A stretch of 64,000 nt of DNA from Propionispira raffinosivorans DSM 20765 (GTDB lineage: Bacteria > Bacillota > Negativicutes > Selenomonadales > Selenomonadaceae): contig NZ_KB905845.1 of assembly GCF_000381065.1 (NCBI RefSeq), positions 97,528 through 161,527 on the forward strand, read 5' to 3'. The position numbers were made by a program, and so were the translations under genes. Under the pieces are notes generated by a model, which saw only the letters and a program-made list of their open reading frames with translations, ran no database searches and was not told the DNA's origin. Positions 44,033-53,021 of the stretch are shown here, in pieces (within the stretch, counting starts at the first letter, position 1; every line of letters starts with the position of its first letter).

Positions 44033-45307
44033 CTATTCTTTATATTCAAATTCCATATCCATAATATGAACTGTATCGCCTTGCTTTACACCACGCTCTT
44101 TGAGTTTTTGTTCAATTCCTTTAACACGCCAAATATATTGGAAACGGCGCAATGCTTCATCATTATTAAAGTTCGTCATTGCAACCAATTTTTCAAGAGC
44201 TTTACCGGATACAACAAATTCACCTGACATATTACGCGAAATCGTAATATCTTCTTCAATCGCCGGTTCATAGATTTTCACTTCTTCAATAACTTCTGGT
44301 TCTTCAACATATTCGTCGAGCATTTGTGAAACACATTCCATCAACGCTTGCAAGCCATCATTGGTAGCAGCTGAAACCGGGAATATTTTTACACCTTCTG
44401 CTTGGGCCAATTTCTGAAGTTTTTCATAGTTTTCTCTAGCTTCCGGCAGATCCATCTTATTCGCCGCAATAACCTGCGGACGTTTTGCAATGCGTTCACT
44501 GTATTTTTTAAGTTCGTGATTAATTTTATGATAATCCTCAACCGGATCTCTGCCTTCTATTCCTGATGCATCCAAAACATGGATAATGACCTTGGTACGC
44601 TCTACATGGCGTAAAAAATCATGGCCAAGTCCAACGCCTTCAGCAGCACCTTCAATCAACCCTGGTATATCTGCCATAACAAAACTATGTTCTTCACCTA
44701 AGCTTACAACTCCCAGTACCGGGGTAATTGTTGTGAAGTGATAGTCTGCTATTTCCGGTCTCGCAGCAGAGACCATCGAAATAATACTTGATTTACCAAC
44801 ACTTGGATAACCAACCAAACCAACATCTGCCAATAATTTCAATTCCAGCAGTAAGTTTTTAGCCTCACCGGGCTCGCCAAATTCCGCAAAAGTCGGAGCT
44901 CTGTTGGCACTCGTTGAAAATTTCGCATTACCACGACCGCCACGGCCACCTTTAGCAATCACAACTTCTTGACCGATTTCGGTCAAATCTGCCAAAACTT
45001 CGCCAGTCGCTTCATCTTTTATAATTGTCCCCTGTGGAACCTTAACATAGCAAGGTTCTCCAGCATGGCCATAACAATTTTTAATCTCGCCTTTTTCCCC
45101 ATTTTTACCAACAAATTTATGATGAAAACGAAAATCAAGCAATGTATTCATATTGTTATCCACAACAAAAATAATGTCTGCCCCACGTCCGCCATCGCCG
45201 CCGCTTGGGCCGCCTTTTGGCACAAATTTTTCGCGGCGAAATGCGGATTTACCATGGCCGCCATCGCCAGCTTTTACGGTTACTTTTGTTCTATCTATAA
45301 ATTGCAT
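44033..45307 (-). CDS. obgE: GTPase Obg
   Basis: A 424-residue ribosome-assembly GTPase. The glycine-rich Obg domain (1-158: VTVKAGDGGHGKSAFRREK, GGPSGGDGGRGADI), G domain (VGLVGYPSVGKSS, DIPGLIEGA, NKMDLPEA) and C-terminal OCT domain (from about 345) are all present, as in Bacillus Obg. It follows rpmA across a 140-base gap with a very long hairpin; in Bacillus spo0B sits here, and it is absent. Confidence 0.97.
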   Translation of the reverse strand: MQFIDRTKVTVKAGDGGHGKSAFRREKFVPKGGPSGGDGGRGADIIFVVDNNMNTLLDFRFHHKFVGKNGEKGEIKNCYGHAGEPCYVKVPQGTIIKDEATGEVLADLTEIGQEVVIAKGGRGGRGNAKFSTSANRAPTFAEFGEPGEAKNLLLELKLLADVGLVGYPSVGKSSIISMVSAARPEIADYHFTTITPVLGVVSLGEEHSFVMADIPGLIEGAAEGVGLGHDFLRHVERTKVIIHVLDASGIEGRDPVEDYHKINHELKKYSERIAKRPQVIAANKMDLPEARENYEKLQKLAQAEGVKIFPVSAATNDGLQALMECVSQMLDEYVEEPEVIEEVKIYEPAIEEDITISRNMSGEFVVSGKALEKLVAMTNFNNDEALRRFQYIWRVKGIEQKLKERGVKQGDTVHIMDMEFEYKE

Positions 45308-45330
45308 ATATGTCTCCTTTAATCTCTTCT

Positions 45331-45385
45331 TTGTGATGTATAAAAAGCTGGTATTAGACCAATACCAGCTTTTTATACATCACAA
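45331..45385. terminator. Very long hairpin between rpmA and obgE
   Basis: Two perfect 25-bp arms (45331-45355 and 45361-45385) around a five-base loop AGACC. Inside, AAAAAGCTGGTATT and its complement would make an ordinary terminator stem, but the pairing runs on through TGATGTATA to TTG. On the minus strand it stands 23 bases before the obgE ATG, so it could block obgE transcription or its ribosome loading. Confidence 0.75.
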
Positions 45386-45411
45386 CAATCTACGCTTAGC
45401 AGAATAAAACA

Positions 45412-45440
45412 ATACCTGCGTCTATAAAAGGCGCAGGTAT
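45412..45440 (-). terminator. Terminator of rpmA
   Basis: ATACCTGCG (45412-45420) and CGCAGGTAT (45432-45440) form a nine-bp stem, followed on the minus strand by TGTTTTATTC. It lies eight bases past the rpmA stop. Confidence 0.65.
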
Positions 45441-45447
45441 CAGTTAA

Positions 45448-45744
45448 TTACATAGCTTCTTCCACAGCATAAACACTAATTTGTCTGTTATAACGGCCTT
45501 TGCGTTCAAAAGCAACTTTACCAGAAACCTTAGCGAATAACGTATCATCTTTACCGATACCAACGTTTTGCCCTGGATGGAAGTGAGTGCCTCTTTGGCG
45601 AACTAAGATACTACCTGCTGTTACAACTGTACCAGCATGCTCTTTTACACCAAGACGTTTCGATTCACTATCACGTCCATTACGCGTACTACTAACACCT
45701 TTTTTATGGGCGAATAACTGTAATTCAAAATTAAACATACTCAT
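45448..45744 (-). CDS. rpmA: 50S ribosomal protein L27 with cleavable extension
   Basis: A 98-residue (or 96 from the second ATG at 45738) L27. The N-terminus reads [17 protein letters not shown]: the hydrophobic extension ending in F-A-H-K-K-G is the Firmicute type that the protease Prp removes after LQLF, exposing the AHKKG tail needed at the peptidyl-transferase centre. The Prp stop codon lies inside the L27 binding site (AGGAGGTGA), so the two are translationally linked. Confidence 0.95.
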   Translation of the reverse strand: MSMFNFELQLFAHKKGVSSTRNGRDSESKRLGVKEHAGTVVTAGSILVRQRGTHFHPGQNVGIGKDDTLFAKVSGKVAFERKGRYNRQISVYAVEEAM

Positions 45745-45745
45745 T

Positions 45746-46066
45746 TCACCTCCTGTGCTCTAAAATGTGAATACTCTTAGGATTTATATTTTCGATCTCT
45801 TTTAATCCTAGAATCATTGTTTCCAAAATAGCATCTGTCAGATCATCCGGTGCATCTTTCAAAACTGTATACAAATCGCCGCTTTTAACACGATAATCCA
45901 TATCACGATGCAAATACTGTCCCAGCCCTAAAAGTGCTGTCTGCGCAAGTGCAGAAACTGCTGCACAAACGATATCTTGTCCGTAGTCAGCGGTATTAGA
46001 ATGACCTTTTACCTCAAACCCGGTTACATAACCTTCCGATTGACGAAAAATTTGAATTTTAATCAT
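45746..46066 (-). CDS. prp: L27-processing cysteine protease Prp
   Basis: A 106-residue Prp (YsxB). The catalytic pair is H22 ([11 protein letters not shown]) and C34 ([13 protein letters not shown]), at the same positions as in Staphylococcus. It cuts the extension of L27, whose gene follows. The order rplU-prp-rpmA is conserved in Firmicutes with extended L27. Confidence 0.95.
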   Translation of the reverse strand: MIKIQIFRQSEGYVTGFEVKGHSNTADYGQDIVCAAVSALAQTALLGLGQYLHRDMDYRVKSGDLYTVLKDAPDDLTDAILETMILGLKEIENINPKSIHILEHRR

Positions 46067-46075
46067 CTTATTAAA

Positions 46076-46387
46076 TTAAGCTTCAATTTTTTCGATAACT
46101 AATTTTGTGAAAGGTTGACGATGACCCTGACGACGACGATAGTTTGATTTTGCTTTGTATTTGAAAACTAAAATCTTTCTATTTTTGCCCTGAGCTTCAA
46201 CCTTAGCTGTTACTTTAGCGCCTGCAAGAACAGGTTTGCCGATAAGTACTTCGCCATCTTTTGCAATGGTAAGAACTTCGTCAAAAGTAACAACATCACC
46301 TTCATTTGCTACTATTTTTTCAACAGTGATAACATCGCCTTCTGCAACACGATATTGTTTACCACCCGTTTTGATAATTGCGTACAT
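46076..46387 (-). CDS. rplU: 50S ribosomal protein L21
   Basis: A 103-residue L21 ([38 protein letters not shown]). It is first in the rplU-prp-rpmA operon, with its own consensus promoter and a leader of roughly 100 bases. TAGGGAGGTG precedes the ATG. Confidence 0.97.
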   Translation of the reverse strand: MYAIIKTGGKQYRVAEGDVITVEKIVANEGDVVTFDEVLTIAKDGEVLIGKPVLAGAKVTAKVEAQGKNRKILVFKYKAKSNYRRRQGHRQPFTKLVIEKIEA

Positions 46388-46490
46388 AATTACACCTCCC
46401 TATAAAATACTCGCCGATTACGGTATAGTCAAAACTATTTTTACAACCTCATCGTGCGGTTTGGGAAAACACACATACATGTGCTTACAT
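46388..46490 (-). promoter_or_regulatory. Leader of rplU, possible L21 leader RNA
   Basis: The transcript from the promoter at 46497 has about 100 untranslated bases with small hairpins: CACATGTATGTG (46470-46485 region) and ATAGTTTTGACTAT (about 46425-46440). A structured leader bound by L21 is known upstream of rplU in Firmicutes; I cannot confirm its consensus by eye. Confidence 0.35.
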
Positions 46491-46496
46491 CATAAA

Positions 46497-46525
46497 ATTC
46501 TATCATAAGCAAATAATCTTGTCAA
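46497..46525 (-). promoter_or_regulatory. Sigma-A promoter of rplU-prp-rpmA
   Basis: On the minus strand: -35 TTGACA (46525-46520), 17-base spacer, -10 TAGAAT (46502-46497). It begins 10 bases past the rng stop. Confidence 0.9.
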
Positions 46526-46534
46526 TCTCTATTA

Positions 46535-47977
46535 TTAAGAGTTCAATTGTAAGATAGAATAAACCTCCGGATGCATACCTGGGATTTTTTCTATTTGTAT
46601 TTTAAAACCAAGTTCTTTGCCCAGAGTTTCCAATATTTTTGATTGATCTAAAACCGCCACTACTCGCTCATGAACCTGAACGAGATAGCCATTTTCTGCA
46701 TGACGGTTTTTTTCCATACGCCTTAAATCTCGGCTGATTTTAATACTCAATGTTTCTGGTGACTCCACAAGACCGCGACCATGACAATATGGACATTCAC
46801 TATAAATAATACTTTCAAAATTTTGGCGCGATTTTTTACGCGTTATTTCAACAAGCCCTAATGCCGTAATGTCAACCACATTTGTTTTCGTTTTATCCTG
46901 TCGTACTTTTTTCTCCATAAGTGCCAGAAGCTGTCCTTTTTGGCTAGCTGTTTCCATATCAATAAAGTCGATAATAATAATACCGCCAATATCGCGCAAA
47001 CGAATCTGTTTCGCAATTTCTACAGCCGCTTCCATATTGGCTTGAAACACGGTATCTGCTAAATTCGCCTGACCAACAAACTTACCGGTATTAACATCAA
47101 TGGCGGTAAGGGCTTCGGTCTTATCAATGACAATAAATCCACCTGATTTAAGTTCGACTTGCCGTTTTCCCAGATTCTCAATTTCTTTTTCAATTTGATA
47201 CATCTGAAAAACCGACTTACTACCCTCATATAATTCTACTTTATCAATGAGTTCCGGCGATGTATATTTGAGTAAATCCAGCACTCGCACATAAGCATCT
47301 TTATTATCAAGTACCATCTTATCTATATTTTCCGTAAAATAATCCCGCACAATCCGAATAACAAGATCGGCATCACGGTATAACAAAGTAGGTGGATTGG
47401 ATACTTTATTTCTTGCCATGAGAGAACTCCATAGTCTGGTAAGATATTCCACATCTTTTTGCAAAGCTGTCTCACTTTTACCCGCTGCAACGGTTCTGAC
47501 AATCATCCCCATCCCAGTCGGACAAATTCGTTCGGCTATCTCTTTCAATCGTTCACGCTCAGTTTCAACTTCGATGCGTCTTGATATTCCAATATAATCC
47601 ACAGTTGGCATCAATACGATATTGCGTCCTGGCAGCGTTAAATGGGTAGTAGCACGCGGACCTTTTGTACCAAGCGCATCCTTGACAATCTGAATTGGCA
47701 GGTTTTGCCCTATATGGATTTTTTCATGACTTGAGATGGCCTGCACCGCTTCTTTTGGCAGTCCATCCCCAATATATAAAAATGCATTTTTTTCCTGCCC
47801 GATATCAACAAAAGCTGCCTGCATTCCCGGCAATACGTTTTGTACCCTGCCTTTATAAATATTGCCAACTAAGTGGGCGCTTTCCGTCCGCTCTACTGAA
47901 ATTTCTAAAAGATCGCCATCTTCAATAATAGCGATTCGAGTCTCTTCTGGAACGATATTCACAATAATAGACTTCAT
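46535..47977 (-). CDS. rng: Ribonuclease G/E
   Basis: A 480-residue RNase G-type endonuclease. The S1 domain is at 36-115 (GNIYKGRVQNVLPGMQAAFVDI in two parts: NIYKGRVQNVLPGMQ and AAFVDIGQEKNAFLY), the catalytic DNase I-like part has DVNTGKFVG and IIIIDFIDME, and the zinc-link motif is CPYCHGRG (CxxC) near residue 405. The long scaffold tail of RNase E is missing. The order TIGR03960-TIGR03936-rng-rplU is typical of Clostridia and Negativicutes. Confidence 0.95.
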   Translation of the reverse strand: MKSIIVNIVPEETRIAIIEDGDLLEISVERTESAHLVGNIYKGRVQNVLPGMQAAFVDIGQEKNAFLYIGDGLPKEAVQAISSHEKIHIGQNLPIQIVKDALGTKGPRATTHLTLPGRNIVLMPTVDYIGISRRIEVETERERLKEIAERICPTGMGMIVRTVAAGKSETALQKDVEYLTRLWSSLMARNKVSNPPTLLYRDADLVIRIVRDYFTENIDKMVLDNKDAYVRVLDLLKYTSPELIDKVELYEGSKSVFQMYQIEKEIENLGKRQVELKSGGFIVIDKTEALTAIDVNTGKFVGQANLADTVFQANMEAAVEIAKQIRLRDIGGIIIIDFIDMETASQKGQLLALMEKKVRQDKTKTNVVDITALGLVEITRKKSRQNFESIIYSECPYCHGRGLVESPETLSIKISRDLRRMEKNRHAENGYLVQVHERVVAVLDQSKILETLGKELGFKIQIEKIPGMHPEVYSILQLNS

Positions 47978-47995
47978 CGCTTCATCTCTCCCAAT

Positions 47996-48679
47996 CTATA
48001 CCAGATCGATCGGGGTTTGCCCCCCGGCATATAATCCTGTACGATGAATCAAAGCCTCATCTTCCAGAATCGGCATCGAAAATTGTGTTTTAAACACCTG
48101 TAAGATTTCACCTGGTTTCACACTGCCTGCAGGTGTTATTTTCGTCTTCATCGTAAAAACAATCATTTCATTTACAAACGTGACCTGTACTGCCTCTTGC
48201 ATGTACTGCTTTATTTCAACTTCTTTACAAGATTTCGGTGTTCTGCGAATATACGTAACGGCTTGTGCCAAATTATAAGCTTGCATTGCCTCACAAATAG
48301 CTGTTTGGTCCCCGGTCAGCGGTATTTTCACATTATATTCGGCAAGATCAACAATTGCCATCATTGCCTTTTGTTTGCCCTCAAACATTTTTGCCCGCAG
48401 AAGTTTTACCCCTGGTGGCAAGGCTTGACGAAGTCTATCGCAAAATACATTTTCTTCTACAGACTCTTTCAGTTCAATATCCATATATTCCGCAGCACTT
48501 GTTACACCTACCGCCAATGCAGAAGCAAACGAGATTTTCATATGCGGATTGAAGCCCTCCGAATAGGCAACCGGCAATTTTGCCCGACGAATCGCCCGTT
48601 CCATAATGGATGCATAATCAAGATGTGATACATAACGAATTTCATCGCCCTTGGTAATCTCCGTCCGAAATTTAGTCAT
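47996..48679 (-). CDS. TIGR03936-family protein
   Basis: A 227-residue protein of the TIGR03936 (DUF2344) family: RTEITKGDEIRYVSHLDYASIMERA-type start (seen as KGDEIRYVSHLDYASI), then RRAKLPVAYSEGFNPHMKISF and ASALAVGVTSAAEYMDIEL. It is usually encoded next to, or fused with, the TIGR03960 radical-SAM protein; here it overlaps that gene by eight bases. The pair lies upstream of RNase G in many Firmicutes. Function unknown; a role in RNA or ribosome modification is a guess from the context. Confidence 0.9.
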   Translation of the reverse strand: MTKFRTEITKGDEIRYVSHLDYASIMERAIRRAKLPVAYSEGFNPHMKISFASALAVGVTSAAEYMDIELKESVEENVFCDRLRQALPPGVKLLRAKMFEGKQKAMMAIVDLAEYNVKIPLTGDQTAICEAMQAYNLAQAVTYIRRTPKSCKEVEIKQYMQEAVQVTFVNEMIVFTMKTKITPAGSVKPGEILQVFKTQFSMPILEDEALIHRTGLYAGGQTPIDLV

Positions 48680-50528
48680 GACGCTTCCCCCAATCCACTA
48701 CTTTTACATCAAGATTCGGACAAACTCCACAAGCACTGCATTTACCATGCCGGCAATCTTCTGTAAGTTCTTCTTTTAAAGCATGATGATATTCTCTAAG
48801 CAAAAATTCTTTATTAACCCCAGGCGTTACATGTTCCCATGGCAAAAGTTCATTTTTGCTGCGCTCCCGCTGATTGTAAAAAGCTGGATCAATGCCACAA
48901 GTTTCAAAAGCTTTCATCCAGATATCATATCTAAAAAGTTCTGACCAGCCATCGAATTTTGCACCTTGTTTGAACGCTTCATAAATAACTTTGCTGAGAC
49001 GACGATCACCACGCGTAATAGCTCCTTCAAGATAGCTGATGTGTGCATCATGGTAGTTAAACTGAATCGCACGATCACGGATATGCTCTTTTAAAAGTTT
49101 CTGTTTTCTGGCAAATTCCTCCTGCGTATTTTGCGAAAACCATTGGAACGGTGTATATGGTTTTGGCACAAAACAAGCCACACTGACCGTGACTCGCGCC
49201 CCACGTTTACCAGTAACCTGCCGATATAAGTCAACCACTTTCTGTGCCAGTCGAGCAATCCCAATAATATCCTCATCTGTTTCAGTCGGCAGCCCCATCA
49301 TAAAATACAATTTCACGGTATTCCAGCCATTTTCAAAAGCACTCGTTACGGCTTGTTCAAGGTTTTCTTCCGTCACACCTTTATTAATAACGTCACGCAG
49401 CCTCTGGGTTCCGGCTTCCGGGGCAAATGTTAAACCACTTTTCCTGACCTGCTGCAATTTATGAGCAAGTTCGATCGAAAAACTGTCTATACGCAGTGAA
49501 GGTAAGGAAAGTGCCAGTTTTTCCTTTTTAAAATCTTCCATAATATCTGTCACAAATTCGCCCAAACATGAATAATCCGCTGAGCTAAGTGAGGTCAACG
49601 CCATTTCATCATAGCCTGTCGATGCAACGAGTTGTTTTGCCAGGGCGCGCAGTTTCTCTGGTGTGCGTTCACGTACCGGTCTGTATGAAATCCCCGCCTG
49701 ACAGAAGCGGCAGCCTCTTGTACAGCCACGAAAGAGTTCTAACATGATCCGATCATGCACAATATCAATATAAGGTACCACAGGGCTTTCGACAAAAGTA
49801 ACCTCATCCATATTTTTTACAACTCTTTTTTGAACCAATGGGCGCGCTTCTGGATAGATAGGCAAAACAGATTCAATTAAATTCTCATCATTATACTGTA
49901 CCGCATAAAAAGATGGTACATAAATTCCGTCCAAAACCGCAAGTCGTTTCAACAAACCTTGCCGACCCTGAACACATCCATCTTTTTTCCATTGAATAAA
50001 GCACTCGACGACTTCAACAATGATTTCTTCACCTTCACCAATAATAAAAAAATCAAAGAATTCCGCAATAGGTTCCGTGTTATATACACATGGTCCGCCA
50101 CCGACAATAAATGGATCGGTATCCTTTCGTTCCAACGCAAAAAGTGGTATATTGGCTAAATCCAGCATATTTAAAATATTAGTGTAAATCATTTCATACT
50201 GCAAAGAAAAACCGACAAAGTCGAACTGCGACAGTGGCGTAAATGTTTCCAATGAATACAAAGGGATTTTATTTTCCCGCATTTTAGCTTCCATATCAAT
50301 CCATGGTGTATACACTCGTTCAGCAGCCGTATCCTCACGCTTGTTCAAAATCTCATACAATATTTTCAAGCCCAGATTTGACATACCTACTTCATATACA
50401 TCGGGCAAAGCAAGCGCAAACGTACACTGCACCTGTGCATGATCTTTTTGTACTGCATTAAATTCATTGCCTGTATACCTTGCTGGTTTATTGACCGCAT
50501 GAATCATTGCCGGATCAAGTTTTACCAT
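48672..50528 (-). CDS. TIGR03960-family B12-binding radical-SAM protein
   Basis: A 618-residue protein with an N-terminal cobalamin-binding-like region (residues 30-170: ALPDVYEVGMSNLGLKILY, then VGGGPCVYNTEPIAEFFDFF) and a radical-SAM domain with CTRGCRFCQAG near residue 268. The C-terminus has further Cys (CRHGKCSACGVCPNLD) that could hold a cluster. Reaction unknown. It is translationally coupled with the TIGR03936 gene. Confidence 0.92.
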   Translation of the reverse strand: MVKLDPAMIHAVNKPARYTGNEFNAVQKDHAQVQCTFALALPDVYEVGMSNLGLKILYEILNKREDTAAERVYTPWIDMEAKMRENKIPLYSLETFTPLSQFDFVGFSLQYEMIYTNILNMLDLANIPLFALERKDTDPFIVGGGPCVYNTEPIAEFFDFFIIGEGEEIIVEVVECFIQWKKDGCVQGRQGLLKRLAVLDGIYVPSFYAVQYNDENLIESVLPIYPEARPLVQKRVVKNMDEVTFVESPVVPYIDIVHDRIMLELFRGCTRGCRFCQAGISYRPVRERTPEKLRALAKQLVASTGYDEMALTSLSSADYSCLGEFVTDIMEDFKKEKLALSLPSLRIDSFSIELAHKLQQVRKSGLTFAPEAGTQRLRDVINKGVTEENLEQAVTSAFENGWNTVKLYFMMGLPTETDEDIIGIARLAQKVVDLYRQVTGKRGARVTVSVACFVPKPYTPFQWFSQNTQEEFARKQKLLKEHIRDRAIQFNYHDAHISYLEGAITRGDRRLSKVIYEAFKQGAKFDGWSELFRYDIWMKAFETCGIDPAFYNQRERSKNELLPWEHVTPGVNKEFLLREYHHALKEELTEDCRHGKCSACGVCPNLDVKVVDWGKRHD

Positions 50529-50643
50529 ATAATTTAATAACCTCCATTATCTATTCAAAATTAAACATAAACTATCATACCGACTATTTGATCTACTCTA
50601 TATTATAGCTTGAGCAAATAAGTCTAAATTCCCCATACGAGAA

Positions 50644-50670
50644 ATAGGGCACCATGCTTAGCACCCTGTT
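50644..50670 (-). terminator. Weak hairpin after rodA
   Basis: GGGTGC and GTGCCC pair with two wobbles (minus strand) around an eight-base loop, followed by TATTTC. The rodA stop lies just upstream. Possible weak terminator. Confidence 0.35.
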
Positions 50671-50673
50671 TAT

Positions 50674-51777
50674 TTAAAATAAGATTTTTTGTCTTCGCAT
50701 ATAGATATTCAACAAAATACCAATTGACATCATATTAGTCGTAAGAGAACTAACACCATAACTCATGAGCGGCAGAGGAATACCGGTAACCGGCATAATA
50801 CCAGTTGTCATCCCAACATTCACAAGCACGTGAAATGCGAGCATTGATGAAATCCCCACCGCTAACAACATTCCAAAATTATCACTAGCCTCACGGGCGA
50901 TTTTCACCCCACGATAAAGAAGAATGAGATATAGAATCAGCAAAATAGCCGCTCCAACAAAGCCAAGTTCTTCACCAACAACTGCAAAAATAAAATCTGT
51001 GTGGTTTTCTGGCAAAAAATTAAGCTGACTCTGCGTGCCGCCAAATAACCCTTTTCCAAAGAGCATGCCGGAGCCAATCGCAATTTTAGATTGGATAATA
51101 TGATATCCTGACCCTAACGGATCTACATTTGGATCCATAAACACCATGATTCGCATTTTCTGATAATCTTTTAAAAAGTGCCATAAAACCGGCAAACAGG
51201 CAATACCTGCACCAAAAATCATTGCCAGTAAACGCAAGTTGACCCCCGCCGCAAAAATCATACCAACAAAGATTGCTAAAAAGACGAGAGAGGTACCTAA
51301 ATCCGGCTGCTTCAACACAAGCAGAAACGGTACTCCTAAATAAGCTGCAATTGGCAATAAATCCTTAAACGTATTAAGTTTGCCAATTTTATCTTCCAAT
51401 ATTGCTGCTAAAGAAATAATCATAATTATTTTTGAAAACTCCGATGGCTGCAATGTAATCGGTCCAATTTGTATCCAACGTTGTGCTCCTAGAGCCGATT
51501 GTCCAAGCACCATAACAGCAACCAGCATAATTAAATTGAAAATATAAAGACGATTTCCATAATGCTGCAACATTTTATAATCGAAATTCAATAGAAAAAA
51601 AATCAATAGACCATTAATGATTGCGAAAATCCCCTGCCGCTGCACAAACCAGTAGCGTTCATCACTTGGTGTATTGATATGCGTAGCACTCCCAATGATA
51701 ACTAAACTTATAACAATGATTGCAGCTACTGTGGCAATCATTGTTATATCCAATCTTCGTAACAATCTGTTATTCAT
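50674..51777 (-). CDS. rodA: Peptidoglycan glycosyltransferase RodA
   Basis: A 367-residue SEDS protein with about ten membrane segments. Motifs: GAQRWIQIGPITLQPSEF, KQPDLGTSLVF, NFLPENHTDFIFAVVGEELGF in part (PENHTDFIFAVVGEE), and GITGIPLPLMSYG-type VTGIPLPLMSYG. RodA makes glycan strands with PBP2 during elongation; mrdA lies four genes upstream in the same direction. Confidence 0.95.
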   Translation of the reverse strand: MNNRLLRRLDITMIATVAAIIVISLVIIGSATHINTPSDERYWFVQRQGIFAIINGLLIFFLLNFDYKMLQHYGNRLYIFNLIMLVAVMVLGQSALGAQRWIQIGPITLQPSEFSKIIMIISLAAILEDKIGKLNTFKDLLPIAAYLGVPFLLVLKQPDLGTSLVFLAIFVGMIFAAGVNLRLLAMIFGAGIACLPVLWHFLKDYQKMRIMVFMDPNVDPLGSGYHIIQSKIAIGSGMLFGKGLFGGTQSQLNFLPENHTDFIFAVVGEELGFVGAAILLILYLILLYRGVKIAREASDNFGMLLAVGISSMLAFHVLVNVGMTTGIMPVTGIPLPLMSYGVSSLTTNMMSIGILLNIYMRRQKILF

Positions 51778-51868
51778 AATAATTTACCCTTTAGGTCCCC
51801 CTGTTATTTTCGTAAAAAAGAGTTTTTCTTTTTTACGCGTACAAAATATAACGTAAATGCACAACCCA

Positions 51869-51902
51869 AAATGGTCTTTTACGCATTTCGCAAAAGACCA
51901 TT
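51869..51902 (-). terminator. Terminator of the min operon
   Basis: Perfect 11-bp arms AATGGTCTTTT and AAAAGACCATT (51869-51902) with a short loop; the minus strand continues in TTT. It lies about 40 bases past the minE stop. Confidence 0.75.
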
Positions 51903-51940
51903 GACTACAAAAAAGTCACAATTTCGCCTGCATGTTTGAT

Positions 51941-52219
51941 TCATCTTCGGATACCAGAATTATGTTTCATTCTATTTACCGGAATATTCGCCACGAGTGC
52001 TACGGACGTTTCATCATTAGCCAAGGTGATTTCCATATCCTGCTTGTTTATTTCCATATAATTTGAAATCACTTTTATGATATCATCTTTCAATAGTTTC
52101 ATTACTTCCGGTGAAATATTGGCTCTGTCGTGAATCAAAACTACTTTTAACCGATCCCTAGCTACTTCTTTTGATGATTTATTTGTCTTACCAAACATTT
52201 TTATAATCGATTCCAACAT
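51941..52219 (-). CDS. minE: Cell division topological factor MinE
   Basis: A 92-residue MinE. An N-terminal amphipathic membrane helix (MLESIIKMFGK) and the MinD-binding stretch (SKEVARDRLKVVLIHDRA) are followed by the dimeric topology domain. The ATG at 52219 has AAGGAGG at good spacing; the longer frame starts inside the minD end. MinE stimulates MinD release and makes Min oscillate. Bacillus uses DivIVA instead, so MinE marks the Negativicutes/Clostridia type. Confidence 0.94.
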   Translation of the reverse strand: MLESIIKMFGKTNKSSKEVARDRLKVVLIHDRANISPEVMKLLKDDIIKVISNYMEINKQDMEITLANDETSVALVANIPVNRMKHNSGIRR

Positions 52220-52232
52220 CCCATCAACCTCC

Positions 52233-53021
52233 TTACCAGCCAAAAACGCGTCGCAATTTCACCAAAAATCCATCTTCCAAAAACTCCATAAATGGAATTT
52301 CCTCACCACAAATACGTCCAACAATATTACGATAAGCTTGCCCTGCCTCAGAATTACGATTTGTAATTACAGGGTCACCTCGATTCGTTGACGTAACAAC
52401 CAACTCATCATCTGGTACTTGTCCTATACATTTAATCGATAAGATCTCATCAATATCATCCATATCAAGCATATCACCATTTCGCACCATTTGTGGACGA
52501 ATGCGATTGACAATCAGTTCAATGTCTTCCTTATCAGCTCGCCCCAGTTCGCCAATAATTTTATCGGCATCACGCACAGCTGATATTTCAGGCATCGTCA
52601 CAACAATAGCCCGATCTGCGGCAGCAATTGCCGTCTTGAAGCCCTGTTCAATACCAGCAGGGCAATCAATTAATATATAATCAAATTCACTGCGAAGCTC
52701 ATTACAAAGCGCTATAAGTTGTTCTTCATTCACTGCCATTTTATCTTTAACCTGTGATGTTGGCAGCAAATAAAGTGTATCATATTTTTTATGGCGAACC
52801 AGTGCTTTTTTATATGTAACACGGCCCTCCGTCACATCAATCAAATCATACATAATTCGATTTTCAAGCCCCAGCAATAAATCTAAATTTCTTAGGCCTG
52901 TATCTGTATCAATCAATACAACTTTTTTGCCTCGCTCAGCAAGACCTACCCCCAAATTTGCCGTCGTCGTCGTTTTACCAACGCCGCCTTTTCCAGAAGT
53001 GATAACAATAACCTCACTCAT
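52233..53021 (-). CDS. minD: Septum site-determining ATPase MinD
   Basis: A 262-residue deviant Walker ATPase (SGKGGVGKTTTTANLG, with K11 and K16) with switch motif DCPAGIE and a C-terminal membrane-targeting amphipathic helix (FLVKLRRVFGW). It overlaps the minC stop by one base. In Bacillus spoIVFA-spoIVFB follow; here minE follows. Confidence 0.97.
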   Translation of the reverse strand: MSEVIVITSGKGGVGKTTTTANLGVGLAERGKKVVLIDTDTGLRNLDLLLGLENRIMYDLIDVTEGRVTYKKALVRHKKYDTLYLLPTSQVKDKMAVNEEQLIALCNELRSEFDYILIDCPAGIEQGFKTAIAAADRAIVVTMPEISAVRDADKIIGELGRADKEDIELIVNRIRPQMVRNGDMLDMDDIDEILSIKCIGQVPDDELVVTSTNRGDPVITNRNSEAGQAYRNIVGRICGEEIPFMEFLEDGFLVKLRRVFGW

